64,000 nt of DNA from CAYPAV01 sp964408805. GTDB taxonomy: Bacteria > Pseudomonadota > Alphaproteobacteria > UBA8366. The notes beneath the pieces are model-generated. The model ran no database searches. It saw only the letters and a list, made by a program, of their open reading frames with translations, and had not been told where the DNA came from. Both the position numbers and the translations under genes were made by a program. Location: assembly GCA_964408805.1 (NCBI GenBank), contig CAYPAV010000002.1, forward strand, positions 1 through 64,000, written 5' to 3'. Shown one piece after another: positions 50,343 through 59,765 of the stretch; position 1 is the first letter of the stretch, and each line of letters opens with the position of its first letter.

Positions 50343-52145
50343 TCAGTCCTTCTTCTCCGAAGGCGGCAACTGAATCCGCAGCGAAAGTTCGCGCAGATGA
50401 TCCGCGTCGACGCCGGCGGGCGCGCCCATCATCAGATCCTCCGCCTGCTGGTTCATCGGAAACGCGACGACCTCGCGGATATTCGGCTCGTCCGCCAGCA
50501 ACATGACGATGCGATCGATGCCGGGTGCCGAGCCGCCATGCGGCGGCGCCCCGAATTTGAGCGCGTTCAACATCCCGCCGAAGCGCTGCTCCACCTCCTC
50601 CGGCCCATAGCCGGCGATCTCGAAGGCCTTGTACATGATGTCGGGCCGATGGTTCCGAATGGCGCCCGACGACAACTCGACGCCATTGCAGACAATGTCG
50701 TACTGGTAGGCCAGGATCGAGAGCGGATCTTCCGCCGCCAGCGCTTCCAGGCCGCCCTGAGGCATCGAGAAGGGATTGTGGCTGAACTCCACCTTGCCCG
50801 TCTCCTCGTCGAGTTCGTACATCGGATAATCGACGATCCAGCAGAATTTAAACGCGCCACCCTCGACCAAATCCAGATCCTCGCCCACTTTCACGCGGGC
50901 TGCGGCCGCAAAAGACGCGAATTCGTTCGGAACGCCGCAAACGAAGAACACGGCATCGCCGTCGGTAAGATCGAGCTGGTCGCGAATGGTCTCGGTCCGC
51001 GCCTCGCCGATATTGTTGGCGATCGGGCCGGCACCCTCGCCGTCCCTGAAGAATATGTATCCAAGGCCCGGCTGATCCTGCTTCTGAGCCCAGGAATTCA
51101 TCCGGTCACAAAAGGCGCGCGACCCGCCGCTCTTCGCGGGAATGGCGTAGACACGAACCCGGTCGTTCTTTTCGATCATGCCTGCGAAAATCTTGAAGTT
51201 CGACCCGCGGAACGATTCCGTCACATCCTGTATCTCGATCGGGATACGCAAATCCGGCTTGTCGGTGCCGTATTTTTGCATCGAGTCCGCGTAGGCGATC
51301 CGCGGGAAGGGCGGCCTGGTCACGGCGCGGGCGGAACCGTCGGCATAGTCGGCGAATTCCTCGAATACGCCCGCGATCACCGGCTCGATCGCCGCGAAGA
51401 CATCTTCCTGGGTGACGAAGGACATCTCGAAGTCGAGCTGATAGAACTCGCCGGGCGAGCGGTCGGCGCGCGCGTCCTCGTCGCGAAAACAGGGGGCGAT
51501 TTGAAAATACCGGTCGAAGCCCGCCACCATGATCAATTGCTTGAACTGCTGCGGCGCCTGCGGCAAGGCATAGAATTCGCCGGGATGGAGGCGGCTCGGC
51601 ACCAGAAAATCCCGCGCGCCCTCGGGCGAGGAGGAGGTGAGGATCGGCGTCTGAAACTCGGTGAAACCGGACTCCGTCATCCGCCGGCGGATCGAGGAGA
51701 TGACCTGCGAGCGAAGGATGATGTTCCGATGCAGGCTTTCCCGGCGAAGGTCGAGATATCGGTAGCGAAGACGGATATCCTCCGGATAGCCCGCGTCCTG
51801 ATTGACCGGCATGGGCAGGGCATCGGCCGTGGATTGCACCTCCAGAGCATCGATCCGCAACTCCACCTCGCCGGTCGGCAATTCGGTATTTACGGTTTCG
51901 TCGTCGCGGCGCTCGATCCGCCCGGAAACCGTGATCACGGATTCGAGACCCAGCGATTCAGCGGCTTCGAAAAGCGGGCTGCTGACGTCGATCACGCATT
52001 GGGTGAGGCCATAGTGGTCCCGAAGATCGATGAACAGCAGGTTCCCGTGGTCGCGGGTGCGGTGAATCCAGCCCGAAAGACGGCCGGCTTCGCCCGCGTG
52101 TTCGAGGCGGAGCTCGCCACAATTGTGGGTACGATAAAGATGCAT
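50343..52145 (-). CDS. aspS: Aspartate-tRNA ligase
   Basis: This is a 600-residue bacterial-type AspRS from the ATG at 52145 (MHLYRTHNCGELRLEHAGE). Parts: the OB anticodon domain (AGRLSGWIHRTRDHGNLLFIDLRD), class II motif 2 (FRDEDARADRSPGEFYQLD), the GAD insertion, and motif 3 (GGSAPGIDRIVMLLADEPNIR). In organisms with GatCAB this type is often non-discriminating, charging both tRNA-Asp and tRNA-Asn; a missing asnS would support this but cannot be seen here. It lies downstream of slyX. Confidence 0.96.
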   Translation of the reverse strand: MHLYRTHNCGELRLEHAGEAGRLSGWIHRTRDHGNLLFIDLRDHYGLTQCVIDVSSPLFEAAESLGLESVITVSGRIERRDDETVNTELPTGEVELRIDALEVQSTADALPMPVNQDAGYPEDIRLRYRYLDLRRESLHRNIILRSQVISSIRRRMTESGFTEFQTPILTSSSPEGARDFLVPSRLHPGEFYALPQAPQQFKQLIMVAGFDRYFQIAPCFRDEDARADRSPGEFYQLDFEMSFVTQEDVFAAIEPVIAGVFEEFADYADGSARAVTRPPFPRIAYADSMQKYGTDKPDLRIPIEIQDVTESFRGSNFKIFAGMIEKNDRVRVYAIPAKSGGSRAFCDRMNSWAQKQDQPGLGYIFFRDGEGAGPIANNIGEARTETIRDQLDLTDGDAVFFVCGVPNEFASFAAAARVKVGEDLDLVEGGAFKFCWIVDYPMYELDEETGKVEFSHNPFSMPQGGLEALAAEDPLSILAYQYDIVCNGVELSSGAIRNHRPDIMYKAFEIAGYGPEEVEQRFGGMLNALKFGAPPHGGSAPGIDRIVMLLADEPNIREVVAFPMNQQAEDLMMGAPAGVDADHLRELSLRIQLPPSEKKD

Positions 52146-52229
52146 GTTGAATCCGATGTCGGAAGTGCGATCGAACAGGCGCGCAAAGGGCATGCTTTGC
52201 CTCGCCTTGTCAAGACGGGAGACCCGGGA

Positions 52230-52406
52230 TCAGGGCGCCGGATCGCTTGGATCCATGCCGTCGCGGAAATAATCCGCCAGGGCCTCGACCCGCTTCTGGA
52301 GCGTTTCAATTGCGGCTTGCTGGCTCGTCAGGACCTCGTTCACCTCATCGAGGGTCCGTTCCTGATGCGCCAGCCGCGCCTCAAGTTCGATGATGCGATT
52401 TTCCAT
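52230..52406 (-). CDS. slyX: SlyX family protein
   Basis: This is a 58-residue coiled-coil protein from ATG at 52406: MENRIIELEARLAHQERTLD, then EVLTSQQAAIETLQKRVEAL and a short acidic tail with DPSDPAP. This is the full SlyX family pattern; function is unknown. It begins 92 bases from the divergent rnd and is probably co-transcribed with aspS. Confidence 0.85.
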   Translation of the reverse strand: MENRIIELEARLAHQERTLDEVNEVLTSQQAAIETLQKRVEALADYFRDGMDPSDPAP

Positions 52407-52498
52407 TCGCCTTCTCCCATGGGAATCCTGACATGTGCCGCGGGCCGAGCCCGCGCGCTCTTTACACACCCGGTCATCCGTGTATCCCTTGACCCATC

Positions 52499-53668
52499 AT
52501 GACGATCACGCCGATCGCCGACAGCAAATCCCTGGCCGACTTCTGCGCCCGTTTGCGCGGAACGGAATTTGTCGCCGTCGACACGGAATTCGTCCGCGAG
52601 AATACCTATTGGCCGATCCTCTGTCTCGTCCAGGTCGCGGGACCCGACGACAACGCGGCGATCGATGCCCTCGCACCCGATATCGACCTGACACCGCTTG
52701 CCGAATTGCTGGCCGACGAGACGACCCTCAAGGTGTTTCACGCGGGCCGGCAAGACATTGAAATCTTTCATCATATCTTCGGCGAGGTTCCTCGGCCGAT
52801 CTTCGACAGCCAGGTCGCGGCGATGGTTTGCGGCTTCGGCGACCAAGTCGCCTACGGCACCCTGGTGGCGAAGCTCGTGGGCGCCAATGTGGAGAAAACC
52901 TCGCGCTTTGCCGATTGGTCGCGCCGTCCTCTAACTCAAAAGCAACTGCGCTATGCCCTCGGCGATGTGACACACCTTCGCGGCGCCTATGAAAAATTAA
53001 AGGCCCGGCTCGACGAGACCGGCCGAGCAAGCTGGCTCCAGGCCGAAATGGAGGTCCTGTCCGACCCGGCGACCTATCTCGTCGATCCGAAGACCGCTTG
53101 GCGGCGCATCAAGAGCCGGGGGCGGAACCCGCGCTTCCTGGGCGTGCTACGCGCGGTCGCCGCCTGGCGCGAGCTGGAAGCGCGGAGGCGCGATATTCCG
53201 AGAAACCGCGTCATCCGGGACGATTCATTGCTCGACATCGCGGGCCATACACCGAGCGACAGCAATGGCCTGGCCCGCACGCGTGGCCTGTCGCGGGGAT
53301 TTGCGAACGGCAAGATGGCGGAGGGCTTGCTTGCCGCGATCAAGGAAGGGATAGCGGTTGACGAGTCCGACCTCCCCAAGCCGGCCGCGCGGGAGAAACT
53401 CCCCAACGGCATCGGCCCGCTGACCGATCTGTTGAAAACCTTGCTGAAGCTGAAATGCGAGGCTCACGAGGTCGCTCCAAAGCTGATCGCGAATTCGGAC
53501 GATATCGAGCGGATCGCCGCCTTCGACGATGCGGACGTCCCGGCACTTCGGGGCTGGCGCCATGAAATCTTCGGCGCGGACGCGCTCGCGCTCAAGAACG
53601 GTGAACTGGGATTGACCGCGGACGGGCGCCGCATCAAGGTCATTCCACTCGATGGCGACGACCGATGA
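52499..53668 (+). CDS. rnd: Ribonuclease D
   Basis: This is a 389-residue DEDD exonuclease that trims tRNA 3' ends. EFVAVDTEFVRENTYWP gives the first Asp-Glu pair, KVFHAGRQDIEIFHH the second Asp, and the third motif follows in QLRYALGDVTHLRGAYEKL. HRDC-type helices follow (RLRAVAAWRELEARRRDIPRNRVIRDD-type pattern). It diverges from slyX, and its stop overlaps the next start (ATGA). Confidence 0.94.
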   Translation: MTITPIADSKSLADFCARLRGTEFVAVDTEFVRENTYWPILCLVQVAGPDDNAAIDALAPDIDLTPLAELLADETTLKVFHAGRQDIEIFHHIFGEVPRPIFDSQVAAMVCGFGDQVAYGTLVAKLVGANVEKTSRFADWSRRPLTQKQLRYALGDVTHLRGAYEKLKARLDETGRASWLQAEMEVLSDPATYLVDPKTAWRRIKSRGRNPRFLGVLRAVAAWRELEARRRDIPRNRVIRDDSLLDIAGHTPSDSNGLARTRGLSRGFANGKMAEGLLAAIKEGIAVDESDLPKPAAREKLPNGIGPLTDLLKTLLKLKCEAHEVAPKLIANSDDIERIAAFDDADVPALRGWRHEIFGADALALKNGELGLTADGRRIKVIPLDGDDR

Positions 53669-54687
53669 CGACACCGGTCCCGCATTGGCTCGCCGCATTG
53701 ACAATTGCGGGCACCGTAACGACGGCGAGTGGTGCCCTCGCGCAAAACTCCCCGATTTCCCTCGTCTTGCCGCTCGTTTGCAAGCTGGGGAAGGACTGCT
53801 TCATCGACGCCTATGTCGACCATCACCCGAAGAAGAACGCGGCCGATTATCGCTGCGGCGTGCTGACCTATAACGGCAACAAAGGCACCGATTTCCGTCT
53901 TCGCACCGTGCGCGTTATGGAAAAAGGAGTCCCCGTTTTGGCCGCCGCGGCCGGAACCGTGCGACGCTCGCGCGACGGCATGCCCGACGTCTACCATGGA
54001 ATGTTCGAGAGGGAAATCTTCCGCGGACGGAACAACGGCAACGGCATCGTCATCGACCACGGCAACGGCTGGCGGACCCTTTACGGCCATCTGCGGCGGG
54101 CCAGTATTCTGGTCAAGCCGGGACAAAAGGTTCGGGCCGGGGAAAAGATCGCGCTGGTCGGATATTCGGGCGTCAGCGAGGCGCCGCGCCTTCATTTCGA
54201 GGTCTCGCGCGGCAAACAAGCCGTCGATCCCTTCGTGGGCCCGACCAAGATCGCCGGCTGCGGTGCCAAGGGCAAACCTCTCTGGACCAAGTCCGCTGCG
54301 GCGAAACTGCCTTATGCGCGAACGGTGATCGGCGCGGTCGGATTCTCCAGCCAGAAACTCACCCGCCGGGCCCTGATCTACGGGCTCGACACTCGCTACC
54401 CCCTGTCGCGGCACGCCGATAATCTGCTGTTCCACGTCGACATTTCCGGCGTCTATGCGGGCGACGTCTTTCGCTTCCGCATGATCGGCCCCGACGAGGT
54501 GGTTGTTTTCGACAAGGCCGGAAAATTCAAGAAACCGGATCGGGCCAAATTCCTCGCGGCCGGTCTTTCCAACCTTCGAAAACCACTCGTACCGGGCGGC
54601 TATCGGGGCGAATTCATCGTTTATCATACGGTGAAGGGCAAGCCGAAATCGGCCATCAAGGTCGTCCGGCAGCTGCGAATTCGCTAG
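53665..54687 (+). CDS. Secreted M23/LytM-like protein, first zinc ligand missing
   Basis: This is a 340-residue protein with a signal peptide (LTIAGTVTTASGALAQ). The LytM domain shows NGNGIVIDHGNGWRTLYGHL (H142 region) and RLHFEVSRG (H177), but the first ligand motif, normally HxGxD, is N72-KGT-D76. Loss of this His suggests a non-catalytic, EnvC/LytM-factor-like role in controlling peptidoglycan hydrolysis rather than its own endopeptidase activity. The C-terminal ~130 residues are a conserved but unnamed beta-rich region. It is coupled to rnd by a 4-bp overlap. Confidence 0.87.
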   Translation: MTTPVPHWLAALTIAGTVTTASGALAQNSPISLVLPLVCKLGKDCFIDAYVDHHPKKNAADYRCGVLTYNGNKGTDFRLRTVRVMEKGVPVLAAAAGTVRRSRDGMPDVYHGMFEREIFRGRNNGNGIVIDHGNGWRTLYGHLRRASILVKPGQKVRAGEKIALVGYSGVSEAPRLHFEVSRGKQAVDPFVGPTKIAGCGAKGKPLWTKSAAAKLPYARTVIGAVGFSSQKLTRRALIYGLDTRYPLSRHADNLLFHVDISGVYAGDVFRFRMIGPDEVVVFDKAGKFKKPDRAKFLAAGLSNLRKPLVPGGYRGEFIVYHTVKGKPKSAIKVVRQLRIR

Positions 54688-54740
54688 GGTCGGGTCGAAT
54701 CCTAACTAATTGGAAAATAATTGGTATTTCAAACAATGCG

Positions 54741-56276
54741 TCAGGCGAGTGCCTGCCGCCGGGTGGCCTCGCCATTGACGAAAAACACCTCGTAATCGCA
54801 TTTCATTACCTTTGCGAGGGCACGAAAGCGCCGCTCGACGACATCGCCGACCAAGATGTCCGCATGGTCGGGCAGAATAAGCGCCAAATTGTCCCCGTCG
54901 CGCTCGAGCCGGATCGTCTCGATCAGGCGAATGGCGCCGCCCGAGACGGTATAGCCGAGACGCATCGCCAAACCGGTGGCCCGCGCCTCGGCGATCTGTT
55001 CGCGGTCAAGCAGACTGTCGATGCGCCAGCGCCGCAAAATCTCGTCCATCGCCGCATGGCGCGACGCGACCGAGAGTGCCAGCATCGCGCGCTCGGCGTG
55101 ATCGAGCCCGATCAGTGGCATCCGAAGTATTCGCAGAAACACCTGCTCGGCCCTGTAATCGGGATGCTCCGACCAGCCGATATCGGCGAGATGGGCCGCC
55201 GCGAGCCGCAGCCGCCGGGCCCGGTCCGATTGGTCCGTGAAGACCGGCGAAATCCAGTCGGAAAGCGCCTCGCCATCGGCCGTCGCCCGGCCGGTTCGGC
55301 CCGCCACCTCCTCGCACATGACCACCAATGGGTCGAGCGCGCGGCGGCGCTTCGACAGCCGATCGTAAAGACACCCTTCGCGAAGGCCATAGGCGCAGAA
55401 GACGAGATCGTGCACCTTCGAATCTTCCAGCAACCGCTCCAACAGTTTCGCGGCGTAGGGGACCGCATCGAGCCGCTGCCGGCTGACGCCCTCGACGCGC
55501 TCCAGCGTATTCCGGCTCAGATTGCCGACGAAACGCGCAAAATAGAGCGCGTCCACGGCCGAAATTCGGTAGTTGTGGATGACCCGAAGGGGGTAGCGGA
55601 CCTGATCCATGTGAACCCGCGCCAGGGCGCGCCAGGCGCCGCCCACGGCGTAGAATGTCCCGCCCTCGGAGTCGGGCAGCCAAGGCAGGCTCGAAAGCTG
55701 TGGGTTCAGCAAGTTTTCGGCAATCTCGTCGGGCGAATAACCGCTACCGATCAGACGCAGTGCACCAAGCGGCAGGGTTGCGTGCTTCTCGCTCTTGCCA
55801 TCGGCAATACGGACCAATTCTACGCTGCCGCCGCCGAAATCGGCCATCACGCCGTCGGCATTCGGGAGCGCCGATATGACACCCTTGGCGGAAAGCCGCG
55901 CTTCCTTCTTGCCCGACAGGACCTCGACCTCGAGGCCGCATTCCCGCTTTATCCGGTCAACGAAATCCGGGCCGTTCACCGCATCGCGAACGGCGGCCGT
56001 CGCGACCGCCCGAACTCTGCGGGTATCCATCGAGTCGGTTAGGGCGACGAAGCGATGCAAGCTCTTGAGGGCAAGATCCATACTGTCCGTGGACATCGCA
56101 CCACCGGCGTCGAGACCGCGACCGAGACCGCATACCACCTTTTCGTTGAAGACCGGCAGCGGTGCCCGCTTGGCGCCGTCATAGACGACGAGCCGGATCG
56201 AATTCGAGCCGATATCGATCACGGCGACGGGGCCCTTCCGCTTGCCGCCGCTATCGGCTCTTAGGATACCGGGCAT
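54741..56276 (-). CDS. ppx: Exopolyphosphatase / pppGpp phosphohydrolase (Ppx/GppA)
   Basis: This is a 511-residue ASKHA-fold phosphatase: VAVIDIGSNSIRLVVYDG (phosphate 1), ATAAVRDAVNG, DFGGGSVELVRI (phosphate 2) and a C-terminal HD-like helical part (LAAAHLADIGWSEHPDYRAEQVFL). Ppx hydrolyses polyphosphate from the end. It starts 4 bases after ppk on the same strand, so synthesis and breakdown of polyP are encoded in one operon. Confidence 0.94.
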   Translation of the reverse strand: MPGILRADSGGKRKGPVAVIDIGSNSIRLVVYDGAKRAPLPVFNEKVVCGLGRGLDAGGAMSTDSMDLALKSLHRFVALTDSMDTRRVRAVATAAVRDAVNGPDFVDRIKRECGLEVEVLSGKKEARLSAKGVISALPNADGVMADFGGGSVELVRIADGKSEKHATLPLGALRLIGSGYSPDEIAENLLNPQLSSLPWLPDSEGGTFYAVGGAWRALARVHMDQVRYPLRVIHNYRISAVDALYFARFVGNLSRNTLERVEGVSRQRLDAVPYAAKLLERLLEDSKVHDLVFCAYGLREGCLYDRLSKRRRALDPLVVMCEEVAGRTGRATADGEALSDWISPVFTDQSDRARRLRLAAAHLADIGWSEHPDYRAEQVFLRILRMPLIGLDHAERAMLALSVASRHAAMDEILRRWRIDSLLDREQIAEARATGLAMRLGYTVSGGAIRLIETIRLERDGDNLALILPDHADILVGDVVERRFRALAKVMKCDYEVFFVNGEATRRQALA

Positions 56277-56280
56277 CTAT

Positions 56281-58425
56281 TCACGCTCGTTGCAACTCCA
56301 TCGGCATCAGCGGCCGGCATTTCTCCAAGGCGCTTCCGCGACCCGACAGGCTGGGATTGGTCATGAAATAGATATGTGCCGAAAAATCGCTCTCGCCCTC
56401 GGACAGCCGCCGATAAGATCCATCGGGCTCCATCTCCCAACTCTGGGCGATATCATTGAGATTGGCAATCATCACCTGTTCGACGATCTGTTTCTTGACC
56501 GTTGGATTCTCGATCGGGACCAGGCTTTCGACCCGCCAATAGAGGTTTCGCGGCATCCAATCGGCCGACGACAGATAGACCTTGCACTCGCTCGACGGCA
56601 GATTCCGGCCCGCGCCGACGCAAACGACCCGGCCGTGTTCCAGGAAGCGGCCGATCATGCTCTTGACCCGGATGTTCTCGGAGAGCCCCGGCACCCCCGG
56701 TCTGAGACAACAGATCCCGCGCACAAAGAGTTCGATCCGAACCCCGGCCTGGCTCGCCCGATAGAGCGCGTCGATCACGTCGCCGTCGACAAGTGCGTTC
56801 AGCTTCGCCCAGATCACCGCCGGCCGCCCGGCCTTGGCGTGCGCGACCTCGGCGTCGATCAATTCCAACAGAGTCGGTGCCAGGGTCTCGGGCGAAAAGA
56901 CGAGCTTCTCCATGCGGTCCGGCGTCGCGTAACCGGTCATGTAGTTGAACAGCCGGGCGGCATCGCGACCCAGCGCCTCGTCATCGGTGAAAAAACTGAG
57001 GTCGGTGTATATCTTCGCGGTGACCGGATGGTAGTTGCCGGTTCCGAAATGCACATAGGTACGAAGCTCGCTGCCTTCCCGGCGCGCGACCAGCGTGATC
57101 TTGGCGTGGGTCTTCAATTCGATGAAACCGTAGACGACCTGAACGCCGGCCCGTTCCAAGTCGCGGGCCCAGCGAATATTGGCCTCTTCGTCGAACCGGG
57201 CCTTGAGCTCGACCAGCGCGGTCACGGACTTGCCCGATTCGGCCGCCGCGATCAGCGCCTCGACGACGGGTGAGTCGTCCGAGGTCCGATAGAGCGTCTG
57301 CTTGATCGCCACCACCGCCGGGTCCTCTGCCGCCTGGCGCACGAACTGGACCACCACGTCGAAACTTTCATAGGGATGATGGACGACGAAATCCTTGTCC
57401 CGGATGGCGGCCATGATATCGCCGCCGTGCTCGCGCACGCGCTCGGGATAGCGCACCTCCATCCGCCCGAATTGCAGGTCGCGCCGTTCGTCGATGATGA
57501 TTTGCCCCAAATCGGCGACGCCCAGCATCCGGCGCCCCTCGAAGACATGCGCCAGATCGGCATTGAATTCCCGCAGCACGAATTGGCGGAAATCTTCCGG
57601 CAGATCGACATCCGAATCCAAGCGGATGACATGCCCCCTCCGGCGGCGCTTCAAGGCGGTCTCGAAGGTCCGCACCAGATCGACCGCCTCTTCGTCGATC
57701 TCCATCTCGCTGTCCCGAATGACGCGGAACATGCCGCGCGCGATGACGTCGAAGCCGGGATACAATCGATCCATATAGAGGTCGATGACGCGCTCGAGCG
57801 CGATGAAGCGGATTTCGGGTCCCGGGATCCGGATAAAGCGATCGATCTGGTTGGGAATGATGACCAGCCCCTTCATCTCCTTCTCGTCTGCTTCGCGAAG
57901 AAGCTGGATGGCGAAGACGAGGCTGCCATTCTGGATGAAGGGGAAAGGGTGCGCGGGGTCGACGGCGAGCGGCGTCAGGACCGGGAAAATCTGCGCTTCG
58001 AACCAGTCATCGAGCCAAGCGCGGTCGGTCTCGCGAAGCTCGTCGGTGCCAAGCACCTCGACGCCGTCCTTCTTGCAGTCGGCCAGCAAGTCCGCGAGGC
58101 AATCGTCCTGGCGCCGCAGAAGATCGGCGACTTTTCCCTCAATGGCGCTCAACTGCTGGCGCGGCGTCAGCCCGTCCTGGCTGCGCTCGCCGATGCCGGC
58201 GGCGATCTGACCCGTCAGACCGGCCACGCGGACCATATAGAATTCATCGAGATTATTGGCCGAGATCGACAGGAAACGGACCCGCTCGAGCAATGGATTG
58301 CGGGCGTTGTTCGCCTCCTCGATCACTCGGAGATTAAATTCCAGCCAAGAGAGCTCACGGTTCAGGAACCGCCCCGGCGATTCCGCCGAAACCTGCTCCG
58401 ACCCCAAAGGCTCGACCGAACTCAC
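56281..58425 (-). CDS. ppk: Polyphosphate kinase 1
   Basis: This is a 714-residue PPK1. The N-terminal helical domain starts FLNRELSWLEFNLRVIEEA; the phospholipase-D-like catalytic part includes VALVELKARFDEEANIRWARDLE and TYVHFGTGNYHPVTAKIYTD around the phosphorylated-His region, and IELFVRGICCLRPGVPGLSENI. It makes polyphosphate reversibly from ATP. First gene of ppk-ppx; divergent to sixA. Confidence 0.96.
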   Translation of the reverse strand: MSSVEPLGSEQVSAESPGRFLNRELSWLEFNLRVIEEANNARNPLLERVRFLSISANNLDEFYMVRVAGLTGQIAAGIGERSQDGLTPRQQLSAIEGKVADLLRRQDDCLADLLADCKKDGVEVLGTDELRETDRAWLDDWFEAQIFPVLTPLAVDPAHPFPFIQNGSLVFAIQLLREADEKEMKGLVIIPNQIDRFIRIPGPEIRFIALERVIDLYMDRLYPGFDVIARGMFRVIRDSEMEIDEEAVDLVRTFETALKRRRRGHVIRLDSDVDLPEDFRQFVLREFNADLAHVFEGRRMLGVADLGQIIIDERRDLQFGRMEVRYPERVREHGGDIMAAIRDKDFVVHHPYESFDVVVQFVRQAAEDPAVVAIKQTLYRTSDDSPVVEALIAAAESGKSVTALVELKARFDEEANIRWARDLERAGVQVVYGFIELKTHAKITLVARREGSELRTYVHFGTGNYHPVTAKIYTDLSFFTDDEALGRDAARLFNYMTGYATPDRMEKLVFSPETLAPTLLELIDAEVAHAKAGRPAVIWAKLNALVDGDVIDALYRASQAGVRIELFVRGICCLRPGVPGLSENIRVKSMIGRFLEHGRVVCVGAGRNLPSSECKVYLSSADWMPRNLYWRVESLVPIENPTVKKQIVEQVMIANLNDIAQSWEMEPDGSYRRLSEGESDFSAHIYFMTNPSLSGRGSALEKCRPLMPMELQRA

Positions 58426-58562
58426 AATTCCACTCCCGACACAGCGCTTCCGCTTTGGTTTGGCACGCTTCCAAACCGGCTCTAATATAGGTTTGGACCG
58501 ATGAAATCACGGCAATATTGCGCAATTATAGCACGTTGGACGATGTTGGACCGCTCTTTGAA

Positions 58563-59084
58563 ATGTTGACGCTCACCCTTCTCCGACACGCCAAGGCGAA
58601 GCCGGCCGGAATCGATATGCAAGATTTCGACCGTCCGCTCGCAAAATCCGGGCGAACCGACGCGCTGGCGATAGGAAAACGCATGCAAGACGCGGGGTTC
58701 GGCCCCGAATTGGTCCTTTGCTCGGCGGCCCAGCGCGCCCGGGAAACCCTCTCCGGCGTGATCCCGTTCCTCGACGGTGCGGTCTCGGTCGAGATCGAAC
58801 CTGCGCTCTACGCCATCGACGCGGCGGGGCTGTCCGAGCGCCTCCGCGCACTCCCGCCCCATGCCCATTCGGTCCTCGTCATCGGCCATAATCCGCCGAT
58901 CGAGGACTTGGCACGCGATCTCGCCGCCGACGGCGCCGGCGACGCCCTCGCCCGGCTCCACAAGAAGTTCCCGGCGGGCGCCGCGGCCGCACTCTCCTTC
59001 ACCACCGACAGCTGGCCCGCCTTGTCGACCAAGTCGGGGCGTCTTGAACGGTTCCTGACTCCGGGCGAGGGTGACGGCGGATAG
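58563..59084 (+). CDS. sixA: SixA-type phosphohistidine phosphatase
   Basis: This is a 173-residue histidine phosphatase: the catalytic LTLLRHAKAKPAG (RHG-type), FGPELVLCSAAQRARET, and the second His in VLVIGHNPPIEDLA. The ATG at 58563 is preferred because the RHG motif should be at the very N-terminus. SixA dephosphorylates HPt-type phosphohistidines or the nitrogen PTS. It lies beside ppk-ppx, divergent from it. Confidence 0.9.
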   Translation: MLTLTLLRHAKAKPAGIDMQDFDRPLAKSGRTDALAIGKRMQDAGFGPELVLCSAAQRARETLSGVIPFLDGAVSVEIEPALYAIDAAGLSERLRALPPHAHSVLVIGHNPPIEDLARDLAADGAGDALARLHKKFPAGAAAALSFTTDSWPALSTKSGRLERFLTPGEGDGG

Positions 59085-59090
59085 GGGCGC

Positions 59091-59765
59091 CTACCCCGCC
59101 TCCGCCGCCTGCAAAACTTCCCGCGTCAAGGGCACCGTGACGCCGCGTTTTTCGGCCAGCGCGCGGGCGTCGAGGGCGGCGACCAGGGTTTCGGCGGCGG
59201 CGAAGGTGCGTTCCATACGGGCGAGGAGATAGCTCAACACCTCCTCGCCGACCCGGAGTTGGCGGTCATGGAATAGCTTGACCAGGAGGGCGCCGAGGAG
59301 AGCATCGTCGGGCGGCGCCACTTCGACCGCCGCCGCCGCCGAAAGGCGCGACGCCAAATCGGCCAGCGAGAGCGACCACCGGGCCGGCGGGCTTCGGGTA
59401 GTGATCAGGAGATGGCCGCCCGCTTCCGAGAGGCTGTTATAGAGATGCAACAAGGCATGCGGGTCGATCGTCTCGTCGATACCGTCGAGGACGCAAGTGT
59501 TGGCGCCCGCGAGAATGACGCCGGGCTCGCGTCCCGCGATATCGTCGGCACTCCGCAGGATCGCATCGCTTCTGGCGCGCCAGACATGGGCCAAATGCGT
59601 CTTTCCCGAGCCCGCCGGGCCGTGCACCACCAGGGCCGGCGACGGCCAGTCGGGCCAGCGGTCGATCCATTGCACCGCCAGCGCGTTGCAGTCGCTGATG
59701 AAGTAATCCGAAAGTCCTAGGGCCGGCCGGTGCGGAAAGTCGAGCGTGAGCTGCCGTGTCGTCAC
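59091..59765 (-). CDS. hdaA: DnaA-related regulatory protein HdaA
   Basis: This is a 224-residue AAA+ protein like the central DnaA ATPase without its DNA-binding domain: LTLDFPHRPALGLSDYFISD (N-terminal clamp-binding-like QLTLDF), Walker A GPAGSGKTHLAH, and the Box VI region. In Caulobacter, HdaA works with the clamp to promote ATP hydrolysis by DnaA and limit initiation. Last gene of a four-gene coupled set; its start overlaps the PerM stop (ATGA). Confidence 0.9.
   Translation of the reverse strand: MTTRQLTLDFPHRPALGLSDYFISDCNALAVQWIDRWPDWPSPALVVHGPAGSGKTHLAHVWRARSDAILRSADDIAGREPGVILAGANTCVLDGIDETIDPHALLHLYNSLSEAGGHLLITTRSPPARWSLSLADLASRLSAAAAVEVAPPDDALLGALLVKLFHDRQLRVGEEVLSYLLARMERTFAAAETLVAALDARALAEKRGVTVPLTREVLQAAEAG

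Noticed and set aside
50397..52502. 701-codon plus-strand frame opposite aspS
   Set aside because: AspRS motifs on the minus strand are unambiguous; the long frame is an effect of high GC.
54700..54740. Terminator between the M23 gene and ppx
   Set aside because: Only a short direct repeat (TAATTGG twice) is present, with no inverted repeat.
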